A DNA stretch of 64,000 nt, taken from Sodiomyces alkalinus F11. Lineage: Eukaryota; Ascomycota; Sordariomycetes; Glomerellales; Plectosphaerellaceae. The notes under the pieces are model-generated. The model searched no databases and had not been told where the DNA came from. It was given only the letters and a program-made list of their open reading frames with translations. Numbering within the stretch: the stretch's first letter is position 1; each line of letters opens with the position of its first letter. Positions 1 through 13,107 of the stretch are shown here, piece by piece. Position numbers and translations under genes: made by a program. Location: positions 1 through 64,000 of the forward strand of contig NW_021167098.1 of NCBI RefSeq assembly GCF_003711515.1, read 5' to 3'.

Positions 1-520
1 AGAAATATCGTAATTCTTTATATCCTTTGTCTGACTCGTATTAGATAAACTAACTCGAAAGAGAACGGTCTAGGCTTGCGGGGAAGATATCCTTTTTTCG
101 AGTATGAAGGATATACTCGAAGGATATTAAGGATATTATTAGTAATAATAATAATATTAATATTAAGTATTACTACTAGTCGGGCCCTAATACGGCCCGC
201 GCTAATACTAAGTATTACGAGTGCTTATACCGTACTTATAAGTACTTAGAAGTAAATATACTAGTTATACGTGTAGTGACTACGACTAACGGGTAATATA
301 GCTCCCTCCTACCGTCTATAACGCCGCTAACGCTCTATAGGATACTACTTATACTATAAATAAAGACCTTAATAACGAGGATATAAGTTTACGTCTACCC
401 TTTACTTAGTAGTCTTTATGCTAATTCTTTTATATAGAATCGCCGCTAATTCTAAGATACTTATAGTTATATTTAGGTCGCTCTTACCTTAGCTAAGTTA
501 GGTAAAACGTCGCCGGCCTA
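1..520. other. RIP-degraded sequence with short inverted repeats, no gene seen
   Basis: TA-rich sequence with no readable frame. It contains repeated AAGGATAT motifs in both orientations around 88-135, an AAT/ATT-rich run at 140-170, and a GC hairpin at about 181-200 (CGGGCC paired with CGGCCCG). It could be part of gypsy J's 3' non-coding region or LTR; this cannot be settled without the sequence to the left. Confidence 0.4.
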
Positions 521-526
521 TTATAG

Positions 527-1113
527 TCCCCCGCTCTTACCGTCGCCGCCCCTTCTATCACCGCCCCTTTTATCGCCGCCCCTCCTATTACCGCTCCTAC
601 TCCCGTCGCTACTCCTATTCCCGCCGCCGCCCCGCCTATTATCGCCGCCCCGTTATCCGCTACTGCCCTATCCGCTACTACCGAGTTCTAGGTAAGTATA
701 GTATAAGCCCTTAATAATATCGTTACCTTTATACGTAGTATAGATAAAACGCTTAAGGATATATTATAAAAGCGAGAGAATAAGAATAATAACGTTACTA
801 TAATATCGTAAAAGGTTCGTAACCTCTTTTACTCTATCCGTCGTGTATATAAGTATTACGTGGCTATAACTCCTTTCGCTATTAATAATAATCCGGGGGC
901 TACTCCTAAGGCTATACTCGCCTCGGCTCTTCCCTAGGAGATTATTACTCTTTTTATCCTTAAAAGCGAGGAGGGTATAACACCCTTAGCGGCTTATCCT
1001 AAGCCGGTAAAGGAGCTATAGGTAAGTACTGCTAAGAACGGTATAGCCTTATACAAGGAGGAGCTAGAAAAGGATAAGATTATAAGGAAGTAGGCTGTTT
1101 ATATTATTTTGGT
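527..1113 (+). pseudogene. Antisense ORF downstream of pol in gypsy J, Pro/Ala-rich N-terminal part
   Basis: One plus-strand frame stays open for about 195 codons if seven TAG/TAA codons are read as RIP-converted Gln (or Trp). The first third (about 540-690) encodes alternating Pro, Ala, Thr and Ile from an imperfect GCC-GCC-CCT-type repeat. The rest is hydrophilic, with a Lys/Glu-rich segment and a hydrophobic stretch near 1095-1155. The ORF is antisense to gypsy J and lies between its integrase and the presumed 3' LTR. I recognise no domain. It may be an accessory antisense ORF of the element, or part of an older sequence J inserted into. Confidence 0.5.
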
Positions 1114-4100
1114 TATTTTAATCGTTTTTAGGAGTTTATTTAATTATTTCCTATTTAAAAGTTAAGTAGCGCGGGGGTATAACCCTCATATAATCTTGCT
1201 TTTAGTCCTTATCCTCCTCGCCGCCGTATTAGCTTCCTTTTATATTTATATCTCCCGTAAGCCCTTAAGTTCCTATATTAATTCCACGCAGCCCTCTTAT
1301 TGTACTAATATCTCGCGGACCTTACCGCGACCTCGCCTTCGGGTATAGGCGTAGAGGACTTCCTTTACTACCTATTCCTCCTCCCTATTTAGCCCTTCAC
1401 GGATAGGTAGCGGCTAGGGGTCTATTATTACTTACCCTAGTAAGGGGATATAGTTAGCTCGCTATAGGAGATTTACGTGGAAGCGGTTATAGACCTATAA
1501 GAGGACTTTTAGTTTTACGATATAGGAGTTAATAACCTTTATAACTTTATACTTATAGTAAAGCTAGGTAAGTTTCTTTAATAGCCGTAGTAAGGAGTAG
1601 TTACCGATATCTAATTATATAAGGTTATTATTTTCAAACCCTTTACTGGGGTAACGCTAACGGTTTACTAACTCCTCTTAGCGTAGTTATATAACGGCTA
1701 TCACGGCTTAGGCGAACTAGGTAGCTTCTTTAAGGCGATTTAGTAAGTCCTACACGGAACCCTCGCGCTTATTAGTTAGCGTGGTCTTATTAACTTAAAG
1801 AGGATTCGGGTAATACTTATATTATAGGAAGAATAGGCTTATTTAGATTATCGAGTTTACCCGGTTATTTAAGACTAGTTACGTTACCGGTAATAGCGTA
1901 TTCTAATTATCTTAGGCGTAATAGGTATATGCCTATAAATAGGCTTATAGTTCCTAGTAAATATATTTAGGACCTCTATCCGTTTAAGAGTAGTATACGG
2001 TGCTTAGTCGTTATTTAATACCCGCGAGTTTATAAAAGTATCGCTAACAATAGCTAGTCTAGTTTAACACCCTATCGCCAATAATAGACTTCGGTATTCT
2101 ATGGAACCTATAATAGTATTGTAAGAACCGTTTAGTATAGGATTTAGTATCTATAAGATTTATCGCTTTAAGCGTTACCGATTTTAAGAGTTAGTTAGTA
2201 ATTACTTATAAGTATCTATACTTACCCTCGCGGGTAAGTAATACGTCTATTGTAAAATCTATCGCGATATCGTAGAAAATTCGCTTTAATATAAGGAGTA
2301 AGCGTAATAATCCTCTTTTATACCCTTTTATATATAGCTAGCTTAGTATATATAATAATTCCGTATACATCTTCTAATGTCTTAATTTATACTAAGCTAG
2401 GAAGACTAACGGGCGATTAGGGTAATAGTATTATCCTTACCTAAGTATCCGCTAACTACTAAGTTATAGATCGCTTATATAAAATAGCCTTATAACGGGT
2501 AGTTAGCCCTATCTTTACTATCCCTTAGCACCTATAAGCGGTCGCGAAATATTATCTATCCTTAATCGATTCTATACTTAGCGATTTATATTTTAAGCTC
2601 TAGCTCGGGGAGAAAGCTCCGCTTTCCTATTACTATTACGGCGAGGGCACGTTAATAACGCTTATTAGTAGCCCTGGCTTTATCCTATAATCGGTATAGG
2701 TTAGGGTCTGCTTCGAAGACTATAATTAGCTCCGGTAATATTACTTATACTAGGTATACCCGGGGGGAGATAACTATATCGGGGATTATCTAGATATACC
2801 TCCCCTATTCTTAGATATCGGAGGAATCCTTAGGTATATCTTACTCTTAACACGAGAGCGTATCGGCTATAACGTTATTAGCCCTTTACTAGTACTCTAT
2901 TATAAAATTATATTAAGCGAGCTTAGCTACCTAGTAACTCTAATACTTAGTTAGGGCTCTTTTAGTTATAAAGTATTTAAGCATTGTATAGTCGGAGTAA
3001 ATCTAAAACCGGCCGTTACTTATAAGCTCGGCTTTCTATACTTATGAGTAGTCTATAATCGCTAGTATCTCCTTATCGTAAATTGGGTAATTATACTTAG
3101 CAGAGTTGAATCGGCGCGAGTAATACGCGATAACGTACCTATATCCCTGCTTATCTTCCTATAAGAATATACTACTTAGTATAAAGCCTAAGTAATCCGT
3201 CTTTAGCTAGGTCTTCTTTCCGGGTTACTATTATTATAGGTAAGGCTCTTCCTAAAACCTTTACTTTAGCTCCTTAAAGGCTACCTCTTAAAGGGGGCCC
3301 TAATAGAATAGGGCGTTTTTCTTTATTAGGGCCGTAAATAGTACTATAATAGCTACGAAGCCGCGGATAAATATCCTATAAAAGTTAGTAAATACTACGA
3401 AACTTTGTACCCTAGTCGCGGAGACTAACGCCTCCTATTCCGTATTAGCCTTAAGTTTCTCGGGATTATAAAATACCCCTTTTTCCGCTATAACGATAAA
3501 CCCTAGGTATTTAACCGTCTTAACGCTAAATTTATACTTCTTCGGGTTAAGGTTTAGTCTAGCGTCTATAAAGGCAATAAGTACTCGTTATACCTTCTCC
3601 TTATAGTCCTTATAACATCCGTCTAAGTAAATTAGGATATCGTTTATGTATACTAAGACGAAATTATTAAGGAAGTCCTATAATAACGAGTTAATATATT
3701 ACTAGACTTTTATAGGCGCGCCGGTTAACCTAAAAGGGTATACTAGCTACTCGAATAGTCTAAACCGAGTACGAAATACGGTCTTATACTTATACCCCGG
3801 CACTGTCTATATTTTATAGAAGGCTATAATAATATCTAACTTAGTAAACCACTTTGCCTTAGCTAGATTATATAGTGTTTTTATAATTGAGGGGAGTGGG
3901 TGGCGATCTCGCTAGGTAATTATATTTAGGGCGCGGTAATTATAGTAAAATCAAACGCCGCCTCCTAGCTTCCTTACGAATAATATAGGCGTAGTAGTAC
4001 CTAAGCTACTCGTAAAAATACATCCCTTATCTATTAGATCCGTTATCGTCTTCCGTAATATAAGGAGCTCTTTACGTGATATATTATAAAGCGGGCCTTA

Positions 4101-5759
4101 TAGTAAGGCTTATTCGTTACTACTACTATCCTTTTATATATAAACCTTATAGTTAGCGCTAAGTCGGTATAGGGGTAGGCGTATAGAGTATAAGGGCGTA
4201 AATAAATCGCTAGACTCTTATATAATACTCTTAAGGACGTATTCTCACGGGTCTACTACTTCTTTTATACTTAGGGCCTTTTCGATGCCTTTTAACGATA
4301 TAGCCCGTAAACCCTCTTCCTATCTTTTTCCCCTCTAGTACCGTAATTATCTATATAATTCTATAAACACGGACCCTATTACTAGTACTATAGTACGGAT
4401 CTCTTATACTACCTTCGGCTCCTTTTCGTCCTAAAATCGGATATCGATATCGGTTACTCTATAGCGGAGCCTTTATTCCTTTATGTAAAGGGCTATATTA
4501 TTATATTCTATCTATAAAGGCCTAAGGAAAAGATCCCAATCTAGGCCTAATACTATATATATAAAACCACGCTTAGTATACCCTTATATATCTAGCGTAA
4601 AGACTACGATACCGGTATTACTAGCCGGTTTAGTCTTATCCGAGAAGCCTTTTAGTAGTCGTTTCTTCTTATCGACTAATAGTAAATGTATTTTTCGAGT
4701 AAACTTCTTATTTATAGCGGTATAGTAGTTATAGCCCATATCTATAAAAGCGTTTATTAACTTATTACTATTAACTATTACTTAGATTAATACTAACTTA
4801 TTTTATAGTAACGGTTTAAACTTCTCTTACTCGTATTACTCTCGCGTTAACGGCTCCAGTACCCGATTTCATACTAAAGTTACTCTTCTTCCGAACCTTT
4901 AGTATCTTCGGGAATATCTTCGGATTCCTCCTCTTAAGGGGATATTCGGGCTACTATATCCTTCTTACTCTTATAATACTATTAGATATAGCCCTTCTTT
5001 TAGTAATTCTAATACGTAATATTCGCGTAACGGTTAGGTTTCTATTAGGACCCCTTAGACTCGCCGACTTTATTAACTCTACCTATAACGATATCGCTAT
5101 TAGCGTTCTTAGCCGGTTTACGGGCGATAGAAATTAGTCGGTACGACTTACTAGTACCCTTTTATCTTTACACGATTATTTATACTTTATTAACCTACTT
5201 AATATAGGTATTAGGGAGGTCGGCTACGACTAGGCTATTATATAGCCTATTATTTAGGGCGCCGTTAAGGAATAATATCTTAATATAGTCTACCTAGCTA
5301 TAGCCTCCTACTTATACTAGGTTCTTTTTAAAAGTAGGTAAGAAGCACGTGAATAGCTAGTTAGGCTTTTGCTTTATCGATTAAAGGGCGTTAATAGCGC
5401 GGCGTTATTTATTACGGTCCTTATATATATAGTCGATATAGGCTATAAATTCTTTTAGGTTAAATTTACCGTTTAGACCTTTATTACCGAAAAAGGTATT
5501 AACTACCTACTAAGGCTAGGTATCTAAGTACGGGTTAATTATATACTACGCCTTTATATTATTACGAAATAACGGGCTATAGAGTTTAAGTTGCAGTCGT
5601 ATAGCCTAGGACTAGGCGGTATATTCTATACGTTTTCTACTACATTTTACGGGAATAGCGACCTACTATACACGGTATAAGAGCGTGGGTGCTAATAATA
5701 GGATAGGTATAGTAGTCTCTGTCTTTAGGGGCCTAGGTAAGGGCGAGGGCGTGATAACT

Positions 5760-6456
5760 AGGGTAGGCGTCGGGTATATAGTGGGTGCAAGGTACGGGTT
5801 AAGTTAAGATCTTCTAAAGGCTACTTATAGGCTAGCGATTATAGTATAAATAGGGGCGATATATATCCTTACCGCTTCCTATACGCGTTATAACACGTGT
5901 TGATCGATCTCGTTGTATAAGGTCCCTACGAGCTACCCTTAGCCTCTTAGTGGGCTTAGGACGAAGTGACAAGGAGCTCCTTCTATATAAGCGTTAAAGC
6001 TTATAATCTTATGAGTTCGAATATATAACGGCTTATTAAAAGTTATTCACGTATTAAGGCCGAAAATATAGCTTATTCGAATTAAGGAAGGAAAGGAGGA
6101 AAGGAAACATCTACGCGGTATATAGGCGGCTAAGTACGTATAGGATCGCACGGGCCTTACTAGGAGGTCCGTGCTTCGTAGTCCCGGCCACTGCCGGGGA
6201 CTATTCCGCGGGCTATAGCCCGTGACACCTCCTTCTAGTAGGCTATTTATCGGTACCCCTTAAGGTACTCCTCCTTAGGCTATAACTACCGCTTCCGTAA
6301 CGTGTGAAAGCGTATATCGTGGTAGTAGTTTAGCGGAGATAAGATATTATCGTGGGTTAGACGTAGTAGTGGCTAGGAGGTATTAGTGGAAGAGGAATCT
6401 ACGGCGCCGATATCGCCGTTATTAATATCTTACTTCCTTATATATATAGGGTTATA
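5760..6456. other. Upstream/LTR-like region of gypsy J with strong hairpins
   Basis: No coding frame. This lies upstream of J's gag on the minus strand, so it should hold its 5' LTR or leader, but no partner LTR is visible to define the limits. Notable are a hairpin with arms 6181-6188 and 6193-6201 (GTCCCGGC / GCCGGGGAC), a perfect 14-bp palindrome at 6209-6222 (CGGGCTATAGCCCG), and outer inverted arms near 6158-6168 and 6228-6241. LINE A is inserted at the right edge. Confidence 0.4.
6445..6456. repeat. Target-site duplication, left of LINE A
   Basis: TATAGGGTTATA here recurs at 13108-13119 right after the element's 3' tail. The first bases overlap the AT-rich tail at the other end, so the true length may be 9-12 bp. 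Confidence 0.7.
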
Positions 6457-6768
6457 TAAGACACGAGTACCCACGCCTATTGGCCACGGGCGCGTAATAA
6501 GAGTGAAATCGATAAAACTACGCAGATAGCGACTATAATTACTGCCTGCCTCCTAGGATACTATTATAGCGGCACTATAACGTCGGCGCTACGGTATAAC
6601 CGGAAAAATTAATAGATAGCGTCGTCCCGACTTCGACCACGTAAAATTTTTAATAGACCCACTTTTCGTAATATAAACGCCCCCCCCCCCCCCCGAGGGG
6701 AGGGGGGGACTACGCGGAACTAATACAAGACTAAAAGAGGACCGCCACGCCCCCTAAAACCGAGAGTA

Positions 6769-8130
6769 GCTAAAGTTAAAGGAGAAATTTAGGCCCTATT
6801 AGCTAATAGGAATACGATTAAATAAGTCGTTAAGCTAGTAAAAGAACTAATCACGATATATAGTATCTATAATAACGCTGGTATAATACCGCTAGTATAC
6901 CTATACGCTTCCGTCCGCTAAGTTATCCGAGAGGAACTCCGAAAAGGTATAAGCGATCTAAAAAAGACCTAGGCTAATATTATAGCCCGGGCTCCCGCGG
7001 CGGTACCGCTATAGGACCCCGCCCCCCTTAAAGTAATCCCCGCTAAATACTACTAGGAATTAATTTTCCGCTAAAAAGCCCTCCCTAAGGACTAGCCCCT
7101 TAAAGCCAGGACCCTAAAGGAAATTATCTAAGCTATAAACGCTATAACTACCTAATATAATACCGTAATAGTATATAAGCTACCTAATAGAGATATTTAC
7201 CTTACCTTTACCGGAAAGGCATAGTAGTAGGCTACCTATAAGAAATAATAGGTTAAGAAGGTCTTTAGTAAAAGAGCTACCCTAGCCATACATACCTACC
7301 CTATACTAGCTAAGGCTATCCCTTATAAGGTGCTTAACGCCTTACCCGAAGAAGTCCTGCTAGTACCCCTGTAAGACACGAATCCTAAGGCTAAAATCCT
7401 CCGAGTTAGGTAGCGAGTACCTCTCTATAGTACTAGTATGGTAGCGAGTACCCCTCTATAGTACTAGTAGGGTGGCGAGTACCCCTCTATAGTACTAGTA
7501 GGGTAGCGAGTACCCCTCTATAGTACTAGTAGGGTAGCGCTTCTCCTTATCGAATCGGCTTTCCTAGAAAGGGTAGCTAGCCTTATCCGGAATACCCTCC
7601 TCTTTAAGGGGGGTAGCTATATCTATAAGCTATATAACTCTGACCTTAGCCCCCTAAGGTACTATAAATACCTATACTTTGGCTATAAGGCTAACGGCTA
7701 CTTTATAGTAAAGAGGGTATACCGTTACTATGCTAAGCCCGAATTAGTATACCGATAGGGCCTAAGGCGCTATAACGCTATAGCGCCTAAGCGCCCCCGC
7801 CGCTACGCCGCCTATACCGGAGATTATAATACCTTTAACGATTTATACCGGCTACTAAAGAAAAAGGCTAAGAAGACCTGCGAAACGTATAAGTATAGAG
7901 CTAGGGACTTTAATATTACTCGCTAGACTGAAGCAATATACCTATAGTAGCCGTAGATTCTTCCCCTGATGATTATCTTCTAGGACTAAAACTAACCCCT
8001 CTATAAGGGTAAAAAACGCCCCCCGAAATAGATTAAATGTTAGGAGGCCTCCCCGATACCGGGTCTAATGAGCGCCTATATAGTCCCCCGCGGGACTAGT
8101 AAGACACCGTAATAGGAGCTCTGAAGCTAG
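6769..8130 (+). pseudogene. LINE A ORF1 (gag-like, zinc-knuckle nucleic-acid-binding protein), RIP-killed
   Basis: ORF1 of Tad-type LINEs encodes an RNA-binding protein of the retrotransposition particle. The frame starts near 6769 (V-A-K-V-K-G-E-I, then LLANRNT) and is homologous to copies B and D. Zinc knuckles lie near 7655-7770. Where CxxC...H...C would be expected the frame reads Tyr (for example Y-K-Y-L-Y-F-G-Y-K-A-N-G-Y), matching TGC to TAC and CAC to TAC changes. Many TAG/TAA codons interrupt it. A four-copy 31-bp tandem repeat inside it (7410-7533) is absent from copy B. Confidence 0.8.
7410..7533 (+). repeat. 31-bp tandem repeat, four units, inside LINE A ORF1
   Basis: Four consecutive 31-bp units start at 7410, 7441, 7472 and 7503; each reads GTAGCGAGTACC... 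and ends ...TACTAGTAGG (or ATG), differing at only a few bases. LINE copy B has a single unit at the homologous place. Three extra units add 93 bp, which keeps the frame. Confidence 0.95.
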
Positions 8131-8149
8131 ACCCTAGTTATACCGGGCA

Positions 8150-11100
8150 TGGTATCTTAACTCCCCCCCACCCTTTTAATTAATAAGTATCTATATCTTT
8201 TCATAGAATATAAGGAGAAGTTAGGCACGGAGGGAGCTCCCGCTCCGGTACCACGCCGAGTATAACATAATAGCGCTTCAGGAACCTAGCCTTAACCCCT
8301 TACACGAAAAGTCCGGCCTGCCCCTCCTAAGGGGTATACCGGTTAGTCTAAGAAGGGGGCCGCGCCCTCCTATATATATAAGAGACACCCGCTATATAAG
8401 TGGATATAGCGGGCCTACTATAACGCCTATATGTTATATTCGGGACCGGAGATAACGCCCTTACAATCTAGTTAATCTACTCCGAGAACTACTAATTCGC
8501 CAGGACGCCCTAGAATACGCCCCTATAGGATATACTCGATACGGTACCGTTATAAGGCCGATACGTCCTCGTAGGAGACTTTAACCTATACTACCCCCTT
8601 TAGTCCTAGCCACCACGCTACTACCCTTAAGCTAACACCCTCCCTAATTTTACGACCTATGAGAATCTAGACCTAGTTACCCTACCCGAAACTATTACGT
8701 GGCACCGCCCGGGCCAGTCCGCTAGCACTATTAACCTTATATAGGTAACGCAGGGGCTCTACTACGACTATAGCGGCCCGGATAAAACCGTTATTAGATT
8801 AAACTGTTACTTATAGATAGCCTATATCTATATAGCTACTAATACCGTAGTAATACCGTCATAGACCCCGGACCGACCTAGGTAGGCCTAAAAGGATCTC
8901 GACTGCTTATAGGTTCCCTAACTCGCTACCACGCTACTATACTAGGCCGGCCCCCTTATAATAGCTAAAGAGATTAATATAGTACTTAATACCCTAATTA
9001 ACGACTTTATAGCCCTAGCTAATAAGGTAGCACCGTAGCGTAGTGCCGATACCCTAGGACTCCTACCTACCCCTTAGTAGAACGCGGAGCTAACCGCCCT
9101 TACTAAGAAAGTAAGGCGTCTCCACCGTAGGTATATATCCAGGAAGTCCCGGAAGCGATAGGATAAGTTCTAGGAAGCGGAGAGGTACTAAGATAAGGCC
9201 GAAAGTGGTATCGAAACGGCTATACTAACAGCACTTACTTTACTTAACCGCGAAGAACGATAACCTCCTTTAACGACTATAGAAATAGGTATAAATGAAG
9301 GGGAGAGTACGGCTAAACTTCTTATTAGTGCCGCTATTCTACCGGGATAATAGCGAAAACCTAGCCACTATATATACAGAGAAAGCCGAAGTCCTTAACC
9401 GGAAATTTTTCTTACCCTCCCTCCTTACCGCCCTTAGGCCTTTAGGGGCGGAATTCCCCCCCGGATAAGATATCTGCTGCGATGTTACCATAATAGCTAT
9501 ATAGGGGCGCCTTAAGAAGACTAAGCCCTAGGCGGCACTAAGGCCTAATAGGCTCTTAGCAAGGCTTCTAAACGTATACGGACCCCCCTTATATTAAAGA
9601 CTAAGTGCTATCTGTATAGTATACCTCGAAGTAGGCTATTTCCCGAAAAAGTACCGCTACGCTACTATAATAATCCTTAAGAAAGAAGGTTAGCTACCGG
9701 CTAGCTATAAGATAATAAAGGGTTAGCGACCAATATTACTCCTTAGTATAATAGATAAGGTCTTAAAGGGATACTAGCCGACCGTATTACTACTATAGCG
9801 GAGGAGTATCGGCTCCTCCCGGAGGGGTAAATAGGTAACCGGACTAGGTAAAGTATAAAGATAATAGTATAAAGAGTCACGGAGGCCGTAAAGGCGAGTT
9901 AAGCCTATAGCGGTACCGCTTCGATACTTTAACTAAATATAAAAAGCGCTTTGAATATAGTCCCTTACTCTCACCTCTTTAAGGTACTTAAAAGGAAATG
10001 CTTTCCCTAATAGCTTATTACTCTAATTAGTAGCTTCCTCTAAGACCGTATAGCCTAGCTATTACTTAATAGAGAAACGGCCCCCTTATAGTACCTCCGC
10101 GGGGGTATACTATAAGGCTCCCCGATCTCCCTTATTCTTTTTGTTCTCTATATCTCTACCCTTTACGAGGAGCTAGAAAGGATCCTTAAAATAATAGAAC
10201 AGGTTTTACTAATTATACGAATATTATCACCTTTAATAGGATAGAGGTATAAACGCGGCACCGCCATACCACTCACTATATAGCGAACTTATCTAGACTA
10301 GGAGATAACGAGCGGATTATAGTTCGAACTAGCTAAGTATATTTATATCCCTTTCACGAAGTCGTGTTAACCCTTACTTACCCCGTTCCCCCTCGGCCAT
10401 ATTTCAGTGCCGGTAATAAAGGCGATAAGGCTCTTAGGCGTTGTGCTTAATAGGAAACTTAATTTCCGACGATACGCTAAAGAGGTAAAAGGCCGCCTTA
10501 CTACCTAAATATACGCCCTCTTATGGCTAAGCATAGTAGTGTAAGGGTATAGCTTCGCGAATACGAGGAGATTACACCTTATAGTAATATAACTAGTAAT
10601 AGCCTACTATGCCTCAGCTATTTATAAAATTAGAGTAAGCCCCCGATACGGGCCCGTGGTGGCACTAATAATAGTATAGAACCGATACCTCCGACTAATA
10701 GCGGGAGCCTATAAAGCTATACTAATTAGGGTCCTTAAAAAGGAGACTTTTATCACCCCCGTTAACCTCTACCTTTTAAGCCTTAGTGCCCGGAAAGTCC
10801 TTTGGATATAGGAAAAGTGCACCGAGGATAGAATACTAGCTGGGGTATCCGCTATAATAAGAGCCCTAGCGGTACCAAATCGCTATTATATTACCTATAC
10901 TACCTTAGTATAGAATACCTAACTCGCCGCCCTTATAACCTAGGCGGGGACCTCGCCCCTAAAAAAGGCCCGTATAAGAGTATAAAGTAAAGCCTAAATA
11001 GAAATATAGCGGCTATATATATACGCCGTAGCTGTAGTAAGCCGCCCTCTAATATAACGCTTCCTCCGGAAATATAAAGGTTTCCTTAAGCCTTAAAGCT

Positions 11101-11450
11101 CCGTACTTACCTAAATCCGATTAGAAAAACTAAGCCTATAGGCCTTTTTAGCTAAGGCGAGGGTACCGGGATTCCTATTAGCGCGGTGCCCTTATAGCGA
11201 TAAAGGGGCAGGGATAGCGGAGTATAAAATACTCTAATACCAGGATATAACCAAGGAAAAGCATAAAGACCTTTTCGGCGCCGTGGGGAGACCGCTTATA
11301 ATAATGGGAAATTTATACGATATACTAGAATATAATACTAAGGCTGGAAAAACACCTACGTGGTTTCTATAACGGAAAAGACTTAATGATTTCCGGCTTA
11401 CCCTCGAAGTTATACAGGCCTACGAAAACGCGGCGGCACTTTAGGGGGAG
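8150..11450 (+). pseudogene. LINE A ORF2 (AP-like endonuclease, reverse transcriptase, C-terminal zinc motif), RIP-killed
   Basis: ORF2 of Tad-like LINEs nicks the target and reverse-transcribes the element RNA there. The endonuclease motif GDFNxxHP appears at 8574-8610 as G-D-F-N-L-Y-Y-P with both His changed to Tyr. A reverse transcriptase block is at 9660-9780 (KIIKG-x-RPILLLS-x-I-x-K-like). The FADDT box reads F-T-N-Y-T at 10205-10219. A C-terminal segment near 11080-11440 matches the family end (LEKLSL-x-AFL-x-x-ARVPG, then a degraded Cys/His cluster). No RNase H domain was seen between RT and the C-terminal zinc segment, unlike fragment D. Confidence 0.8.
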
Positions 11451-13107
11451 AAGAGCGGTATAACGGCCCTATTTATTATAAGATACGGGCCTTATAAGCC
11501 AGGACCCTAGCGGTATTAAAGCGTTACCAATACTATACTACTCCTTATTATTATTATCGTCTCCTCCCTCCGAGGTATTAATACTACTCTTAGTATACTT
11601 AAGACCCTAAGATAGTTAGTCGGCACTACACCGAAAAAAGGCCGTAAAGGGGGCTGCTAAGGGACCTTAACTAGTTATATAGTGGTCTAGGAGGATACCC
11701 GTTATGCCCTCGACACGCCGAAACCGGCGCGATAGTTCCTATACCTATACCTCTACCGATAAGGCGCCCCCACGGCCGTAGCCGGCAGGTAACGCCCGAG
11801 AGACGGCCTATCCGAAGGATAAAGCCGTTATTATTAGGCGCTCTTTAGCCTATTAAGTATTAGTTTACCGGCACGGTACTGCTATAATACTTAAAGGAGA
11901 CTACCTACTGTCGTACTAATTACGCTACCGGCGGCCTTAGCCGTTATATACACCTAATAGATCTTCATAAGGCGAGTCTACTACTCTTTAGTAGTAGGGG
12001 GGACCTATGAACCTGTTAGACCTATCCACCCTAGCACCTTAGCGGCACCTTTACGATATAAAAAGGACTTATATCCTTTTATAGACGTCGGCTATTAGCG
12101 TATTAGTAGCACGCTGTACTAGTGCTTATAGTATTAGTATAAGCTTTAACATTATCTAGGCAAGATCATACACGCTTACTATAACGTAAGTAACTACTAT
12201 ATATTAGCCGCCACGTTACTACTTCGGTACTACTAGGGTATATATATAGCATAACACGACTAGTGCTTTATTTCTAACGATAAATCTTATTAGGAGAAGG
12301 TATCTACCCTATTAGTATACTATTACCGCGGCCCTACCACGATATAGGGATACTTATATTACGACGCTACTTATAGTTATTATTATAATTATTATTACTA
12401 TTACTATTATATTACCTAGTTAACCCCGCGCCACCGTAACGCCACCTATAAGGCACGGATTATATACTAGAATTAAGTGAGAAACTTATAAATTAGGAAT
12501 AAAGAGCTAGAAGATATTACTAGTTAGTACGACGCCGCGACGGTAAGTCTATAAGACCGTAAATAGGAATATAATAAAGAAAACCTATAATAAGCTTTAA
12601 GACGTTATAGAAAGAAAAAGAGGAAAAGGAAAAGGACCCTACCCTTTATTAACCATTTATAATATTTTACGGGTATAGACGGAGCCTTACCCTTCCTACC
12701 TGTCGCCGGATATAGTAGGGACCCCCCCCCCTCTAAGGGAGGCCGGAGATAGTATACCGCGGCCGCTACGCGGTAAAGACGCCACGGTATCCTTTTAGCC
12801 CCCCGCCCCCTCGTTAACGACTAGCCCAGGCTAACCTAAACTATAGCCTACTACCTTCCTATTAGCCACTAGCCTAGAGGTATAATCTACGTTTATAGAG
12901 GGAACGAACCGGGGCTATATCGGCCCCGTAGCGGCACTACTCTAACTAAGGACGAGTATAGAGGTTTTCCCCGGGATCCCGGGTTTTCCCTTTCATAGCC
13001 ACCCGCAAAGGATCGTATAGTCTAAATTAGGCTCCTATAGATTAGATAGGATAGCAGATTAAGATAGGATAGTAGATTAAGAAGAAGAAGAAGAAGAATA
13101 ATAATAA
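11450..13107 (+). other. 3' non-coding region and tail of LINE A
   Basis: No open frame with recognisable content. It is conserved in copies B and C, including a GC-rich block near 12720-13000 with poly-C and inverted C/G runs, and the final GAA/AAT tail. It is unusually long (about 1.65 kb) for a LINE 3' UTR. Confidence 0.6.

Larger units (their letters stand above)
1..6456 (-). mobile_element. Ty3/gypsy LTR retrotransposon relic J (left end outside window)
   Basis: Minus-strand gypsy relic read through many TAG/TAA codons at former Gln/Trp positions. In element order I see a gag-type zinc knuckle near 5024-4968, reverse transcriptase around 4050-3350 with the YxDD box reading Y-I-N-D-I-L near 3657-3634, an RNase H block near 3213-3045 (SRRFNSAKYNYPIYDKE-like), and an integrase core near 2400-1860 (IISDRG-like, then an ELQAYLQAYTYYAQDN-like stretch). 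The order RT, RNase H, integrase is diagnostic of Ty3/gypsy. I found no second LTR, so the 3' LTR probably lies left of position 1. The right boundary is uncertain between 5760 and 6456. The relic is RIP-killed. Confidence 0.85.

Noticed and set aside
7410..7533. CRISPR-like array
   Set aside because: The four 31-bp units are directly adjacent with no spacers and lie inside a LINE ORF of a fungal genome.
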